Positions 47,177 to 59,900 of a stretch of DNA of 64,000 nucleotides are shown here, in pieces (the stretch's first letter is position 1; each line of letters starts with the position of its first letter). This stretch comes from Alitta virens. Lineage: Eukaryota; Annelida; Polychaeta; Phyllodocida; Nereididae. The notes beneath the pieces are model-generated. The model did not search any database, was not told the origin of the DNA, and was given only the letters and a program-made list of their open reading frames with translations. The stretch covers positions 43,192,247 through 43,256,246 of the forward strand of contig OW028576.1 in assembly GCA_932294295.1 (NCBI GenBank), given 5' to 3'. The translations under genes were made by a program, and so were the position numbers.

Positions 47177-47195
47177 TTATTATTATTCTTATTAT

Positions 47196-49023
47196 TATTT
47201 ACAGGCAAAATTTTAGAGTTGGAGGACCAAACTTTACCACAAGGTACCCTAGGATGACCTTATTACTTTGACCTAGTTTGAGTGACCTTGACCTATTTTT
47301 CAAGGTCACAGGTCACCTTTAGTACAAAATTTTAAGAACTTAAAATTGGCATATCCTCTAAACCAGTGCAGTTAAATACTAATGGTCTTGGATCTTGTGA
47401 TTAAATGTGTTTTAAAGTGTTTTGACATTACATAATTGTGAATCACTCATGCGGAACATACCGCAATGCAACATGGAGCAGTTTTCAGTGTAGATTCGAC
47501 TTGGCCAAAACCGGAAGTTGTAAGAAGCCAATGATAGTGCCTAAAGTTGCCCCTCACTTGGGGCCAGTGCTGATAGAACCGTTTAAGTTGATATCTTTAA
47601 CGGTTTTTGAAATATTGAGTTTTTCACATTTTTGAATTATGAAAAATAGGTACCCATGCTCATTTCACCATGAAATATTGATTTTAGCTTATAACATGCT
47701 ATAGTAAACTACCCCAAACATGTACCCAAAACCCCCAAATCAAGTGTCAAATTTGACCTTGAAGGTCATTTTCAAGGTCATTTTGACCTTCGAAATGTGA
47801 AAAACAAGCAATTTTGACACTGCCACAAAAATACCTTAGAAGTAAGTGTTTGAGCTGAAAGTTTTTTCTTTGGAAGACATTGACCAGTATTATAAGGATA
47901 TGTACTCGGTTTTGACAGAAATTAATATGTTGATTTTTAAAAAATTCATAAACTCGGACAACTGTTTTTTGAGTAAAAAAAAAAGTGAAAATGGTCATTT
48001 TCACTAAGAAATATTCACTTTAGCCAAATGCCAAGCATTGGTGACCCCCTATAATTTACATATGGGCTTTCAGAATCTGCTGTCAATTTTGACATTTGAC
48101 CTAAATGTCAAGGTCAAATTTAAGGTCAAACAATCTATGAAAGTTGATATTTTGAATTCTTGATTTTTTTTAAGGTAGTAGAAATGTTTGGATTTGGCTG
48201 ATCTTTGGATATGATGTTGCCCTAATACCCTGCAAACAATCTGAGCAACATGAGTTCTCCAGGTCAAACGGTCAAGGTCACAGATCAGAATTAGTGTCAC
48301 TACTTTGGCATGATCATCTGGCTGGGCGGAACCAGTGTCCGCACTTCCATCGGCTCTAGCTCCGGTTCTAATTGAGCTACAGAATTGGCATAGAGATATT
48401 TGGAAAGCTCATTTCCTCCTCTTTAAAATGAGATGTAGTATGTGATTGTAGCCCGTTCGGTTAAAAAGATCGCCCGACCCTGAAAATTTCAAGATCGAAA
48501 AAATCCTAAAAAATTTAGCTGAAAGTTTAAGTTTGGATTTTTTTTCCCTAGACAGAATGCTTGGATTGAACCGAAACTCATAGGAGTGTCAACCCATCAG
48601 TGTAACAAAATTCATGCAAAAATTTGGGTCAAAAGGTCAAACGCTCAAGGTCACAGACCTTGAAATGTACTTTTAACAAAAAAATGCATAACTCCAGTCC
48701 TAATTAACCTTTTTTAACTTGGAAAACATTTTTTGATAGTCTATTCCAAGCCCTTTTACTAGGTCATGGCATGATATTGTGAACCTTATGGTTGAGGCAT
48801 AAATTGACCGAGAATTATATGTGTATGACATGATATAAGTTTTCTTATGCTGATTCATAGTTGGCATCTCGACCTGCCTAATTAAGTTGTGGAATTGAGA
48901 TGAAGATAACCTTAAAGCTTAAACTTGATGTTTCGGAATATGCTGTCAATTTTCTATGACCTACAATATTACTCTGGCAATAGGTGAAGCCTCGTTGCTG
49001 GTCCACCAGTAACAGAAATCTAG
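47196..49023 (+). mobile_element. F-family element body 8
   Basis: Typical ends. A block at about 47770-48060 is clearly more diverged than the rest of the copy, while both flanks are near-identical to the other F bodies. This looks like gene conversion or recombination with an older F relative. Confidence 0.7.
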
Positions 49024-49028
49024 TTATT

Positions 49029-49068
49029 AGGCTTCACCTAATACCTTAGGTGAAGACTATTGTTTTTG

Positions 49069-49104
<36 letters not shown>

Positions 49105-50933
49105 TTATTTACGGGCAAAATTTTAGAGTTGGAGGACCAAACTTTACCACAAGGTACCCTAGGATGACCTTTTTACTTTGACCTAGTTTGAGTGACCTTG
49201 ACCTATTTTTCAAGGTCACAGGTCACCTTTAGTACAAAATTTTAAGAACTTAAAATTGGCATATCCTCTAAACCAGTGCAGTTAAATACTAATGGTCTTG
49301 GATCTTGTGATTAAATATGTTTTAAAGTGTTTTGACATTACATAATTGTGAATCACTCATGCGGAACATACCGCAATGCAACATGGAGCAGTTTTCAGTG
49401 TAGATTCGACTTGGCCAAAACCGGAAGTTGTAAGAAGCCAATGATAGTGCCTAAAGTTGCCCCTCACTTGGGGCCAGTGCTGATAGAACCGTTTAAGTTG
49501 ATATCTTTAACGGTTTTTGAAATATTGAGTTTTTCACATTTTTGAATTATGAAAAATAGGTACCCATGCTCATTTCACCATGAAATATTGATTTTAGCTT
49601 ATAACATGCTATAGTAAACTACCCCAAACATGTACCCAAAACCCCCAAATCAAGTGTCAAATTTGACCTTGAAGGTCATTTTCAAGGTTATTTTGACCTT
49701 CGAAATGTGAAAAACAAGCAATTTTCACACCGCCACAAAAATACCTTAGAATTAAGTGTTTGAGCTGAAAGTTTTTGTGTTGGAAGATATTGACCAGTAC
49801 TATACGGATATGTATTCGCTTTTGACAGAAATTAATATGTTGATTTTTAAAAAATTCATAAACTCCGACAACTGTTTTTTGAGTAAAAAAAATAGTGAAA
49901 ATGGTCATTTTCACATAGAAATATTCACTTTAGCCAAATGCCAAGCATGGGTGACCCCCTACAATTCACATATGGGCTTTCAGAATCTGCTGTCAATTTT
50001 GACATTTGACCTAAATGTCAAGGTCAAATTTAAGGTCAAACAATCTATGAAAGTTGATATTTTGAATTCTTGATTTTTTTTAAGGTAGTAGAAATGTTTG
50101 GATTTGGCTGATCTTTGGATATGATGTTGCCCTAATACCCTGCAAACAATCTGAGCAACATGAGTTCTCCAGGTCAAACGGTCAAGGTCACAGATCAGAA
50201 TTAGTGTCACTACTTTGGCATGATCATCTGGCTGGGCGGAACCAGTGTCCGCACTTCCATCGGCTCTAGCTCCGGTTCTAATTGAGCTACAGAACTGGCA
50301 TAGAGATATTTGGAAAGCTCATTTCCTCCTCTTTAAAATGAGATGTAGTATGTGATTGTAGCCCGTTCGGTTAAAAAGATCGCCCGACCCTGAAAATTTC
50401 AAGATCGAAAAAATCCTAAAAAATTTAGCTGAAAGTTTAAGTTTGGATTTTTTTTCCCTAGACAGAATGCTTGGATTGAACCGAAACTCATAGGAGTGTC
50501 AACCCATCAGTGTAACAAAATTCATGCAAAAATTTGGGTCAAAAGGTCAAACGCTCAAGGTCACAGACCTTGAAATGTACTTTTAACAAAAAAATTCATA
50601 ACTCCAGTCCTAATTAACCTTTTTTAACTTGGAAAACATTTTTTGATAGTCCATTCCAAGCCCTTTTACTAGGTCATGGCATGATATTGTGAACCTTATG
50701 GTTGAGGCATAAATTGACCGAGAATTATATGTGTATGACATGATATAAGTTTTCTTATGCTGATTCATAGTTGGCATCTCGACCTGCCTAATTAAGTTGT
50801 GGAATTGAGATAAAGATAACCTTAAAGCTTAAACTTGATGTTTCGGAATATGCTGTCAATTTTCTATGACCTACAATATAACTCTGGCAATAGGTGAAGC
50901 CTCGTTGCTGGTCCACCAGTAACAGAAATCTAG
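49029..50933 (+). mobile_element. F-family element 9, with left hairpin
   Basis: One of the few F copies that keeps a left-end hairpin (49029-49075), a long (TTA)n (49070-49102) and a complete body to CTAG at 50933. It is therefore the best reference for the full-length element in this window. Confidence 0.72.
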
Positions 50934-50938
50934 TTATT

Positions 50939-53900
50939 AGGCTTCACCTATTACCATAGGTGAAGACTTTTGTTTTTGTATTAGTTATTATTATTATTAT
51001 TATTATTATTCCCGGAAAAATTTCTTCGTAGCATCGCAAAAAAATTCATGGCAGGAGCCTTCTATGACCTTGTTACATTGACCCAGTTTTAGTGACCTTG
51101 ACCTATTTTTCAAGGTCACAGAGCCGCTTGAATTTGACATTTGCAAAATTTCAAATTCAAATAACTCAAGTAATGATGATGCTATGGTCAAATGCTTTCA
51201 TATCTTAGGTTATACATTATTTCTCAAGACGTCTGACCCACTTTTTTAAAAGTAGGTCAAGTTTTAGGTCAACCGATTCTCAACTTTAGTGTTTAATTTT
51301 TTTCTACGGTTTTGAGGAAACCAGGAGACATAGAGCTACAGTTTTGGCGCTAAAAGTTGCGTAATAGTAATGTCCAGTGCGGAAAGGAGTATTTTGGCAA
51401 TTGTCAAATTGGTTTTTCTATTATGGAATTTTAAATATTATAAAATCACCAAAAATGGGTGACATGTGGTATTTCACCATGAAATATTGGTTTTAGGTCA
51501 AAACATGCTATAGTAAACTACCCCAAACATGTACCCAAAACCCCCATATCAACTGTCAAATTTGACCTTGGAGGTCATTTTCAAGGTCATTTGGACCGTT
51601 GAAGTAGAAAAAACAGCATATTTTCAAAAAATCACAAAAATATCCTATAACTAACCTTTTGGCCTGAATATTTTCTCTCTATAGGGCATTGACCTGCCCT
51701 TAATGGATATTTAATCGATTTTACCACAGCATAATTTGTCAATTTTTGAGAAAATGGTAAATGAAGAAAACCGATTAACAGATACAAAAACAACTAAAAT
51801 GTCAAATTTCAAGGGGAAATATTCACCCTAGCCAAATGCCAAGCATTGGTGACCCCCCACAATTCACATATGAGCTTTCAGAATCTGTTGTCAATTTTGA
51901 CCTATGACCTAAATGTCAAGGTCAAATTTAAGGTCAAACATTCTACAATAACTGATATTTTGAATTACGATTTTTTTTAAGATAGTAAGAATGTTTGGAT
52001 TTGGCTGATCTTTGGATATGATGTTGCCCTAATACCCTACCAACAATCTGAAATGAAATATACGTGTATAACATGTTTCTTATACTGATTCATACTGTTT
52101 AAATGACAAGAAATTGAATAATTTTGTCGGCGATTTCAACAATTTATTACTCGGCGATGCCGCAACGTAGAAAGGCGGTTCTGGTGGTCGAACAACGGGC
52201 TGCTTCTCCTCTTTAAAACGGTACAAAGATTGTGTTCGTACGTCTTGCGGCTGCCGAGTAACGGCCGATTTACTTCGGGATGTTTGCTCGTCCGTTCAGG
52301 GTTAATGAGCACATGGCCTTGTTGGTAAACAAATTGGAGTCTTATGATGTTAAGGCAAGGAGAAAATAGTGAGGAAGGGTTTCGGGGGGCTGGCAGCAGG
52401 GTGGGCGGTTGTGAAAAAATGGTAGATAATTTGTGGCGGGGTTGCCCGGTGGCGAGAGGCTGGCTGTCAATCTGTGATTTGTTTTGGTGGGATGCTGCGG
52501 GACTGCTGTGGCCTTGCAAATGGTAGCTGTGATGGGCTTGGAATTGGCTGGTGCCCTCAGACTAACCCTAAAATATCACCTTTTCACTGTCCTCACAGTA
52601 GGTGAAGGCTATTTAGAAACTGTTCAGCAGTTTCAGTTTTCTAGTTAGGCTTCACCTATTACCATAGGTGAAGACTTTTGTTTTTGTATTAGTTATTATT
52701 ATTATTATTATTATTATTCCCGGAAAAATTTCTTCGTAGCATCGCAAAAAAATTCATGGCAGGAGCCTTCTATGACCTTGTTACATTGACCCAGTTTTAG
52801 TGACCTTGACCTATTTTTCAAGGTCACAGAGCCGCTTGAATTTGACATTTGCAAAATTTCAAATTCAAATAACTCAAGTAATGATGATGCTATGGTCAAA
52901 TGCTTTCATATCTTAGGTTATACATTATTTCTCAAGACGTCTGACCCACTTTTTTAAAAGTAGGTCAAGTTTTAGGTCAACCGATTCTCAACTTTAGTGT
53001 TTAATTTTTTTCTACGGTTTTGAGGAAACCAGGAGACATAGAGCTACAGTTTTGGCGCTAAAAGTTGCGTAATAGTAATGTCCAGTGCGGAAAGGAGTAT
53101 TTTGGCAATTGTCAAATTGGTTTTTCTATTATGGAATTTTAAATATTATAAAATCACCAAAAATGGGTGACATGTGGTATTTCACCATGAAATATTGGTT
53201 TTAGGTCAAAACATGCTATAGTAAACTACCCCAAACATGTACCCAAAACCCCCATATCAACTGTCAAATTTGACCTTGGAGGTCATTTTCAAGGTCATTT
53301 GGACCGTTGAAGTAGAAAAAACAGCATATTTTCAAAAAATCACAAAAATATCCTATAACTAACCTTTTGGCCTGAATATTTTCTCTCTATAGGGCATTGA
53401 CCTGCCCTTAATGGATATTTAATCGATTTTACCACAGCATAATTTGTCAATTTTTGAGAAAATGGTAAATGAAGAAAACCGATTAACAGATACAAAAACA
53501 ACTAAAATGTCAAATTTCAAGGGGAAATATTCACCCTAGCCAAATGCCAAGCATTGGTGACCCCCCACAATTCACATATGAGCTTTCAGAATCTGTTGTC
53601 AATTTTGACCTATGACCTAAATGTCAAGGTCAAATTTAAGGTCAAACATTCTACAATAACTGATATTTTGAATTACGATTTTTTTTAAGATAGTAAGAAT
53701 GTTTGGATTTGGCTGATCTTTGGATATGATGTTGCCCTAATACCCTACCAACAATCTGAAATGAAATATACGTGTATAACATGTTTCTTATACTGATTCA
53801 TACTGTTTAAATGACAAGAAATTGAATAATTTTGTCGGCGATTTCAACAATTTATTACTCGGCGATGCCGCAACGTAGAAAGGCGGTTCTGGTGGTCGAA

Positions 53901-56900
53901 CAACGGGCTGCTTCTCCTCTTTAAAACGGTACAAAGATTGTGTTCGTACGTCTTGCGGCTGCCGAGTAACGGCCGATTTACTTCGGGATGTTTGCTCGTC
54001 CGTTCAGGGTTAATGAGCACATGGCCTTGTTGGTAAACAAATTGGAGTCTTATGATGTTAAGGCAAGGAGAAAATAGTGAGGAAGGGTTTCGGGGGGCTG
54101 GCAGCAGGGTGGGCGGTTGTGAAAAAATGGTAGATAATTTGTGGCGGGGTTGCCCGGTGGCGAGAGGCTGGCTGTCAATCTGTGATTTGTTTTGGTGGGA
54201 TGCTGCGGGACTGCTGTGGCCTTGCAAATGGTAGCTGTGATGGGCTTGGAATTGGCTGGTGCCCTCAGACTAACCCTAAAATATCACCTTTTCACTGTCC
54301 TCACAGTAGGTGAAGGCTATTTAGAAACTGTTCAGCAGTTTCAGTTTTCTAGTTAGGCTTCACCTATTACCATAGGTGAAGACTTTTGTTTTTGTATTAG
54401 TTATTATTATTATTATTATTATTATTCCCGGAAAAATTTCTTCGTAGCATCGCAAAAAAATTCATGGCAGGAGCCTTCTATGACCTTGTTACATTGACCC
54501 AGTTTTAGTGACCTTGACCTATTTTTCAAGGTCACAGAGCCGCTTGAATTTGACATTTGCAAAATTTCAAATTCAAATAACTCAAGTAATGATGATGCTA
54601 TGGTCAAATGCTTTCATATCTTAGGTTATACATTATTTCTCAAGACGTCTGACCCACTTTTTTAAAAGTAGGTCAAGTTTTAGGTCAACCGATTCTCAAC
54701 TTTAGTGTTTAATTTTTTTCTACGGTTTTGAGGAAACCAGGAGACATAGAGCTACAGTTTTGGCGCTAAAAGTTGCGTAATAGTAATGTCCAGTGCGGAA
54801 AGGAGTATTTTGGCAATTGTCAAATTGGTTTTTCTATTATGGAATTTTAAATATTATAAAATCACCAAAAATGGGTGACATGTGGTATTTCACCATGAAA
54901 TATTGGTTTTAGGTCAAAACATGCTATAGTAAACTACCCCAAACATGTACCCAAAACCCCCATATCAACTGTCAAATTTGACCTTGGAGGTCATTTTCAA
55001 GGTCATTTGGACCGTTGAAGTAGAAAAAACAGCATATTTTCAAAAAATCACAAAAATATCCTATAACTAACCTTTTGGCCTGAATATTTTCTCTCTATAG
55101 GGCATTGACCTGCCCTTAATGGATATTTAATCGATTTTACCACAGCATAATTTGTCAATTTTTGAGAAAATGGTAAATGAAGAAAACCGATTAACAGATA
55201 CAAAAACAACTAAAATGTCAAATTTCAAGGGGAAATATTCACCCTAGCCAAATGCCAAGCATTGGTGACCCCCCACAATTCACATATGAGCTTTCAGAAT
55301 CTGTTGTCAATTTTGACCTATGACCTAAATGTCAAGGTCAAATTTAAGGTCAAACATTCTACAATAACTGATATTTTGAATTACGATTTTTTTTAAGATA
55401 GTAAGAATGTTTGGATTTGGCTGATCTTTGGATATGATGTTGCCCTAATACCCTACCAACAATCTGAAATGAAATATACGTGTATAACATGTTTCTTATA
55501 CTGATTCATACTGTTTAAATGACAAGAAATTGAATAATTTTGTCGGCGATTTCAACAATTTATTACTCGGCGATGCCGCAACGTAGAAAGGCGGTTCTGG
55601 TGGTCGAACAACGGGCTGCTTCTCCTCTTTAAAACGGTACAAAGATTGTGTTCGTACGTCTTGCGGCTGCCGAGTAACGGCCGATTTACTTCGGGATGTT
55701 TGCTCGTCCGTTCAGGGTTAATGAGCACATGGCCTTGTTGGTAAACAAATTGGAGTCTTATGATGTTAAGGCAAGGAGAAAATAGTGAGGAAGGGTTTCG
55801 GGGGGCTGGCAGCAGGGTGGGCGGTTGTGAAAAAATGGTAGATAATTTGTGGCGGGGTTGCCCGGTGGCGAGAGGCTGGCTGTCAATCTGTGATTTGTTT
55901 TGGTGGGATGCTGCGGGACTGCTGTGGCCTTGCAAATGGTAGCTGTGATGGGCTTGGAATTGGCTGGTGCCCTCAGACTAACCCTAAAATATCACCTTTT
56001 CACTGTCCTCACAGTAGGTGAAGGCTATTTAGAAACTGTTCAGCAGTTTCAGTTTTCTAGTTAGGCTTCACCTATTACCATAGGTGAAGACTTTTGTTTT
56101 TGTATTAGTTATTATTATTATTATTATTATTATTCCCGGAAAAATTTCTTCGTAGCATCGCAAAAAAATTCATGGCAGGAGCCTTCTATGACCTTGTTAC
56201 ATTGACCCAGTTTTAGTGACCTTGACCTATTTTTCAAGGTCACAGAGCCGCTTGAATTTGACATTTGCAAAATTTCAAATTCAAATAACTCAAGTAATGA
56301 TGATGCTATGGTCAAATGCTTTCATATCTTAGGTTATACATTATTTCTCAAGACGTCTGACCCACTTTTTTAAAAGTAGGTCAAGTTTTAGGTCAACCGA
56401 TTCTCAACTTTAGTGTTTAATTTTTTTCTACGGTTTTGAGGAAACCAGGAGACATAGAGCTACAGTTTTGGCGCTAAAAGTTGCGTAATAGTAATGTCCA
56501 GTGCGGAAAGGAGTATTTTGGCAATTGTCAAATTGGTTTTTCTATTATGGAATTTTAAATATTATAAAATCACCAAAAATGGGTGACATGTGGTATTTCA
56601 CCATGAAATATTGGTTTTAGGTCAAAACATGCTATAGTAAACTACCCCAAACATGTACCCAAAACCCCCATATCAACTGTCAAATTTGACCTTGGAGGTC
56701 ATTTTCAAGGTCATTTGGACCGTTGAAGTAGAAAAAACAGCATATTTTCAAAAAATCACAAAAATATCCTATAACTAACCTTTTGGCCTGAATATTTTCT
56801 CTCTATAGGGCATTGACCTGCCCTTAATGGATATTTAATCGATTTTACCACAGCATAATTTGTCAATTTTTGAGAAAATGGTAAATGAAGAAAACCGATT

Positions 56901-59900
56901 AACAGATACAAAAACAACTAAAATGTCAAATTTCAAGGGGAAATATTCACCCTAGCCAAATGCCAAGCATTGGTGACCCCCCACAATTCACATATGAGCT
57001 TTCAGAATCTGTTGTCAATTTTGACCTATGACCTAAATGTCAAGGTCAAATTTAAGGTCAAACATTCTACAATAACTGATATTTTGAATTACGATTTTTT
57101 TTAAGATAGTAAGAATGTTTGGATTTGGCTGATCTTTGGATATGATGTTGCCCTAATACCCTACCAACAATCTGAAATGAAATATACGTGTATAACATGT
57201 TTCTTATACTGATTCATACTGTTTAAATGACAAGAAATTGAATAATTTTGTCGGCGATTTCAACAATTTATTACTCGGCGATGCCGCAACGTAGAAAGGC
57301 GGTTCTGGTGGTCGAACAACGGGCTGCTTCTCCTCTTTAAAACGGTACAAAGATTGTGTTCGTACGTCTTGCGGCTGCCGAGTAACGGCCGATTTACTTC
57401 GGGATGTTTGCTCGTCCGTTCAGGGTTAATGAGCACATGGCCTTGTTGGTAAACAAATTGGAGTCTTATGATGTTAAGGCAAGGAGAAAATAGTGAGGAA
57501 GGGTTTCGGGGGGCTGGCAGCAGGGTGGGCGGTTGTGAAAAAATGGTAGATAATTTGTGGCGGGGTTGCCCGGTGGCGAGAGGCTGGCTGTCAATCTGTG
57601 ATTTGTTTTGGTGGGATGCTGCGGGACTGCTGTGGCCTTGCAAATGGTAGCTGTGATGGGCTTGGAATTGGCTGGTGCCCTCAGACTAACCCTAAAATAT
57701 CACCTTTTCACTGTCCTCACAGTAGGTGAAGGCTATTTAGAAACTGTTCAGCAGTTTCAGTTTTCTAGTTAGGCTTCACCTATTACCATAGGTGAAGACT
57801 TTTGTTTTTGTATTAGTTATTATTATTATTATTATTATTATTCCCGGAAAAATTTCTTCGTAGCATCGCAAAAAAATTCATGGCAGGAGCCTTCTATGAC
57901 CTTGTTACATTGACCCAGTTTTAGTGACCTTGACCTATTTTTCAAGGTCACAGAGCCGCTTGAATTTGACATTTGCAAAATTTCAAATTCAAATAACTCA
58001 AGTAATGATGATGCTATGGTCAAATGCTTTCATATCTTAGGTTATACATTATTTCTCAAGACGTCTGACCCACTTTTTTAAAAGTAGGTCAAGTTTTAGG
58101 TCAACCGATTCTCAACTTTAGTGTTTAATTTTTTTCTACGGTTTTGAGGAAACCAGGAGACATAGAGCTACAGTTTTGGCGCTAAAAGTTGCGTAATAGT
58201 AATGTCCAGTGCGGAAAGGAGTATTTTGGCAATTGTCAAATTGGTTTTTCTATTATGGAATTTTAAATATTATAAAATCACCAAAAATGGGTGACATGTG
58301 GTATTTCACCATGAAATATTGGTTTTAGGTCAAAACATGCTATAGTAAACTACCCCAAACATGTACCCAAAACCCCCATATCAACTGTCAAATTTGACCT
58401 TGGAGGTCATTTTCAAGGTCATTTGGACCGTTGAAGTAGAAAAAACAGCATATTTTCAAAAAATCACAAAAATATCCTATAACTAACCTTTTGGCCTGAA
58501 TATTTTCTCTCTATAGGGCATTGACCTGCCCTTAATGGATATTTAATCGATTTTACCACAGCATAATTTGTCAATTTTTGAGAAAATGGTAAATGAAGAA
58601 AACCGATTAACAGATACAAAAACAACTAAAATGTCAAATTTCAAGGGGAAATATTCACCCTAGCCAAATGCCAAGCATTGGTGACCCCCCACAATTCACA
58701 TATGAGCTTTCAGAATCTGTTGTCAATTTTGACCTATGACCTAAATGTCAAGGTCAAATTTAAGGTCAAACATTCTACAATAACTGATATTTTGAATTAC
58801 GATTTTTTTTAAGATAGTAAGAATGTTTGGATTTGGCTGATCTTTGGATATGATGTTGCCCTAATACCCTACCAACAATCTGAAATGAAATATACGTGTA
58901 TAACATGTTTCTTATACTGATTCATACTGTTTAAATGACAAGAAATTGAATAATTTTGTCGGCGATTTCAACAATTTATTACTCGGCGATGCCGCAACGT
59001 AGAAAGGCGGTTCTGGTGGTCGAACAACGGGCTGCTTCTCCTCTTTAAAACGGTACAAAGATTGTGTTCGTACGTCTTGCGGCTGCCGAGTAACGGCCGA
59101 TTTACTTCGGGATGTTTGCTCGTCCGTTCAGGGTTAATGAGCACATGGCCTTGTTGGTAAACAAATTGGAGTCTTATGATGTTAAGGCAAGGAGAAAATA
59201 GTGAGGAAGGGTTTCGGGGGGCTGGCAGCAGGGTGGGCGGTTGTGAAAAAATGGTAGATAATTTGTGGCGGGGTTGCCCGGTGGCGAGAGGCTGGCTGTC
59301 AATCTGTGATTTGTTTTGGTGGGATGCTGCGGGACTGCTGTGGCCTTGCAAATGGTAGCTGTGATGGGCTTGGAATTGGCTGGTGCCCTCAGACTAACCC
59401 TAAAATATCACCTTTTCACTGTCCTCACAGTAGGTGAAGGCTATTTAGAAACTGTTCAGCAGTTTCAGTTTTCTAGTTAGGCTTCACCTATTACCATAGG
59501 TGAAGACTTTTGTTTTTGTATTAGTTATTATTATTATTATTATTATTATTCCCGGAAAAATTTCTTCGTAGCATCGCAAAAAAATTCATGGCAGGAGCCT
59601 TCTATGACCTTGTTACATTGACCCAGTTTTAGTGACCTTGACCTATTTTTCAAGGTCACAGAGCCGCTTGAATTTGACATTTGCAAAATTTCAAATTCAA
59701 ATAACTCAAGTAATGATGATGCTATGGTCAAATGCTTTCATATCTTAGGTTATACATTATTTCTCAAGACGTCTGACCCACTTTTTTAAAAGTAGGTCAA
59801 GTTTTAGGTCAACCGATTCTCAACTTTAGTGTTTAATTTTTTTCTACGGTTTTGAGGAAACCAGGAGACATAGAGCTACAGTTTTGGCGCTAAAAGTTGC

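Noticed and set aside
23866..51000. Repeated 60-105 codon frames in F, P and G bodies that recur with near-identical proteins
   Set aside because: They recur because the DNA is recently copied. Body 6 has lost one by a single-base deletion, no domain is recognisable, and frames lie on both strands over the same bases.
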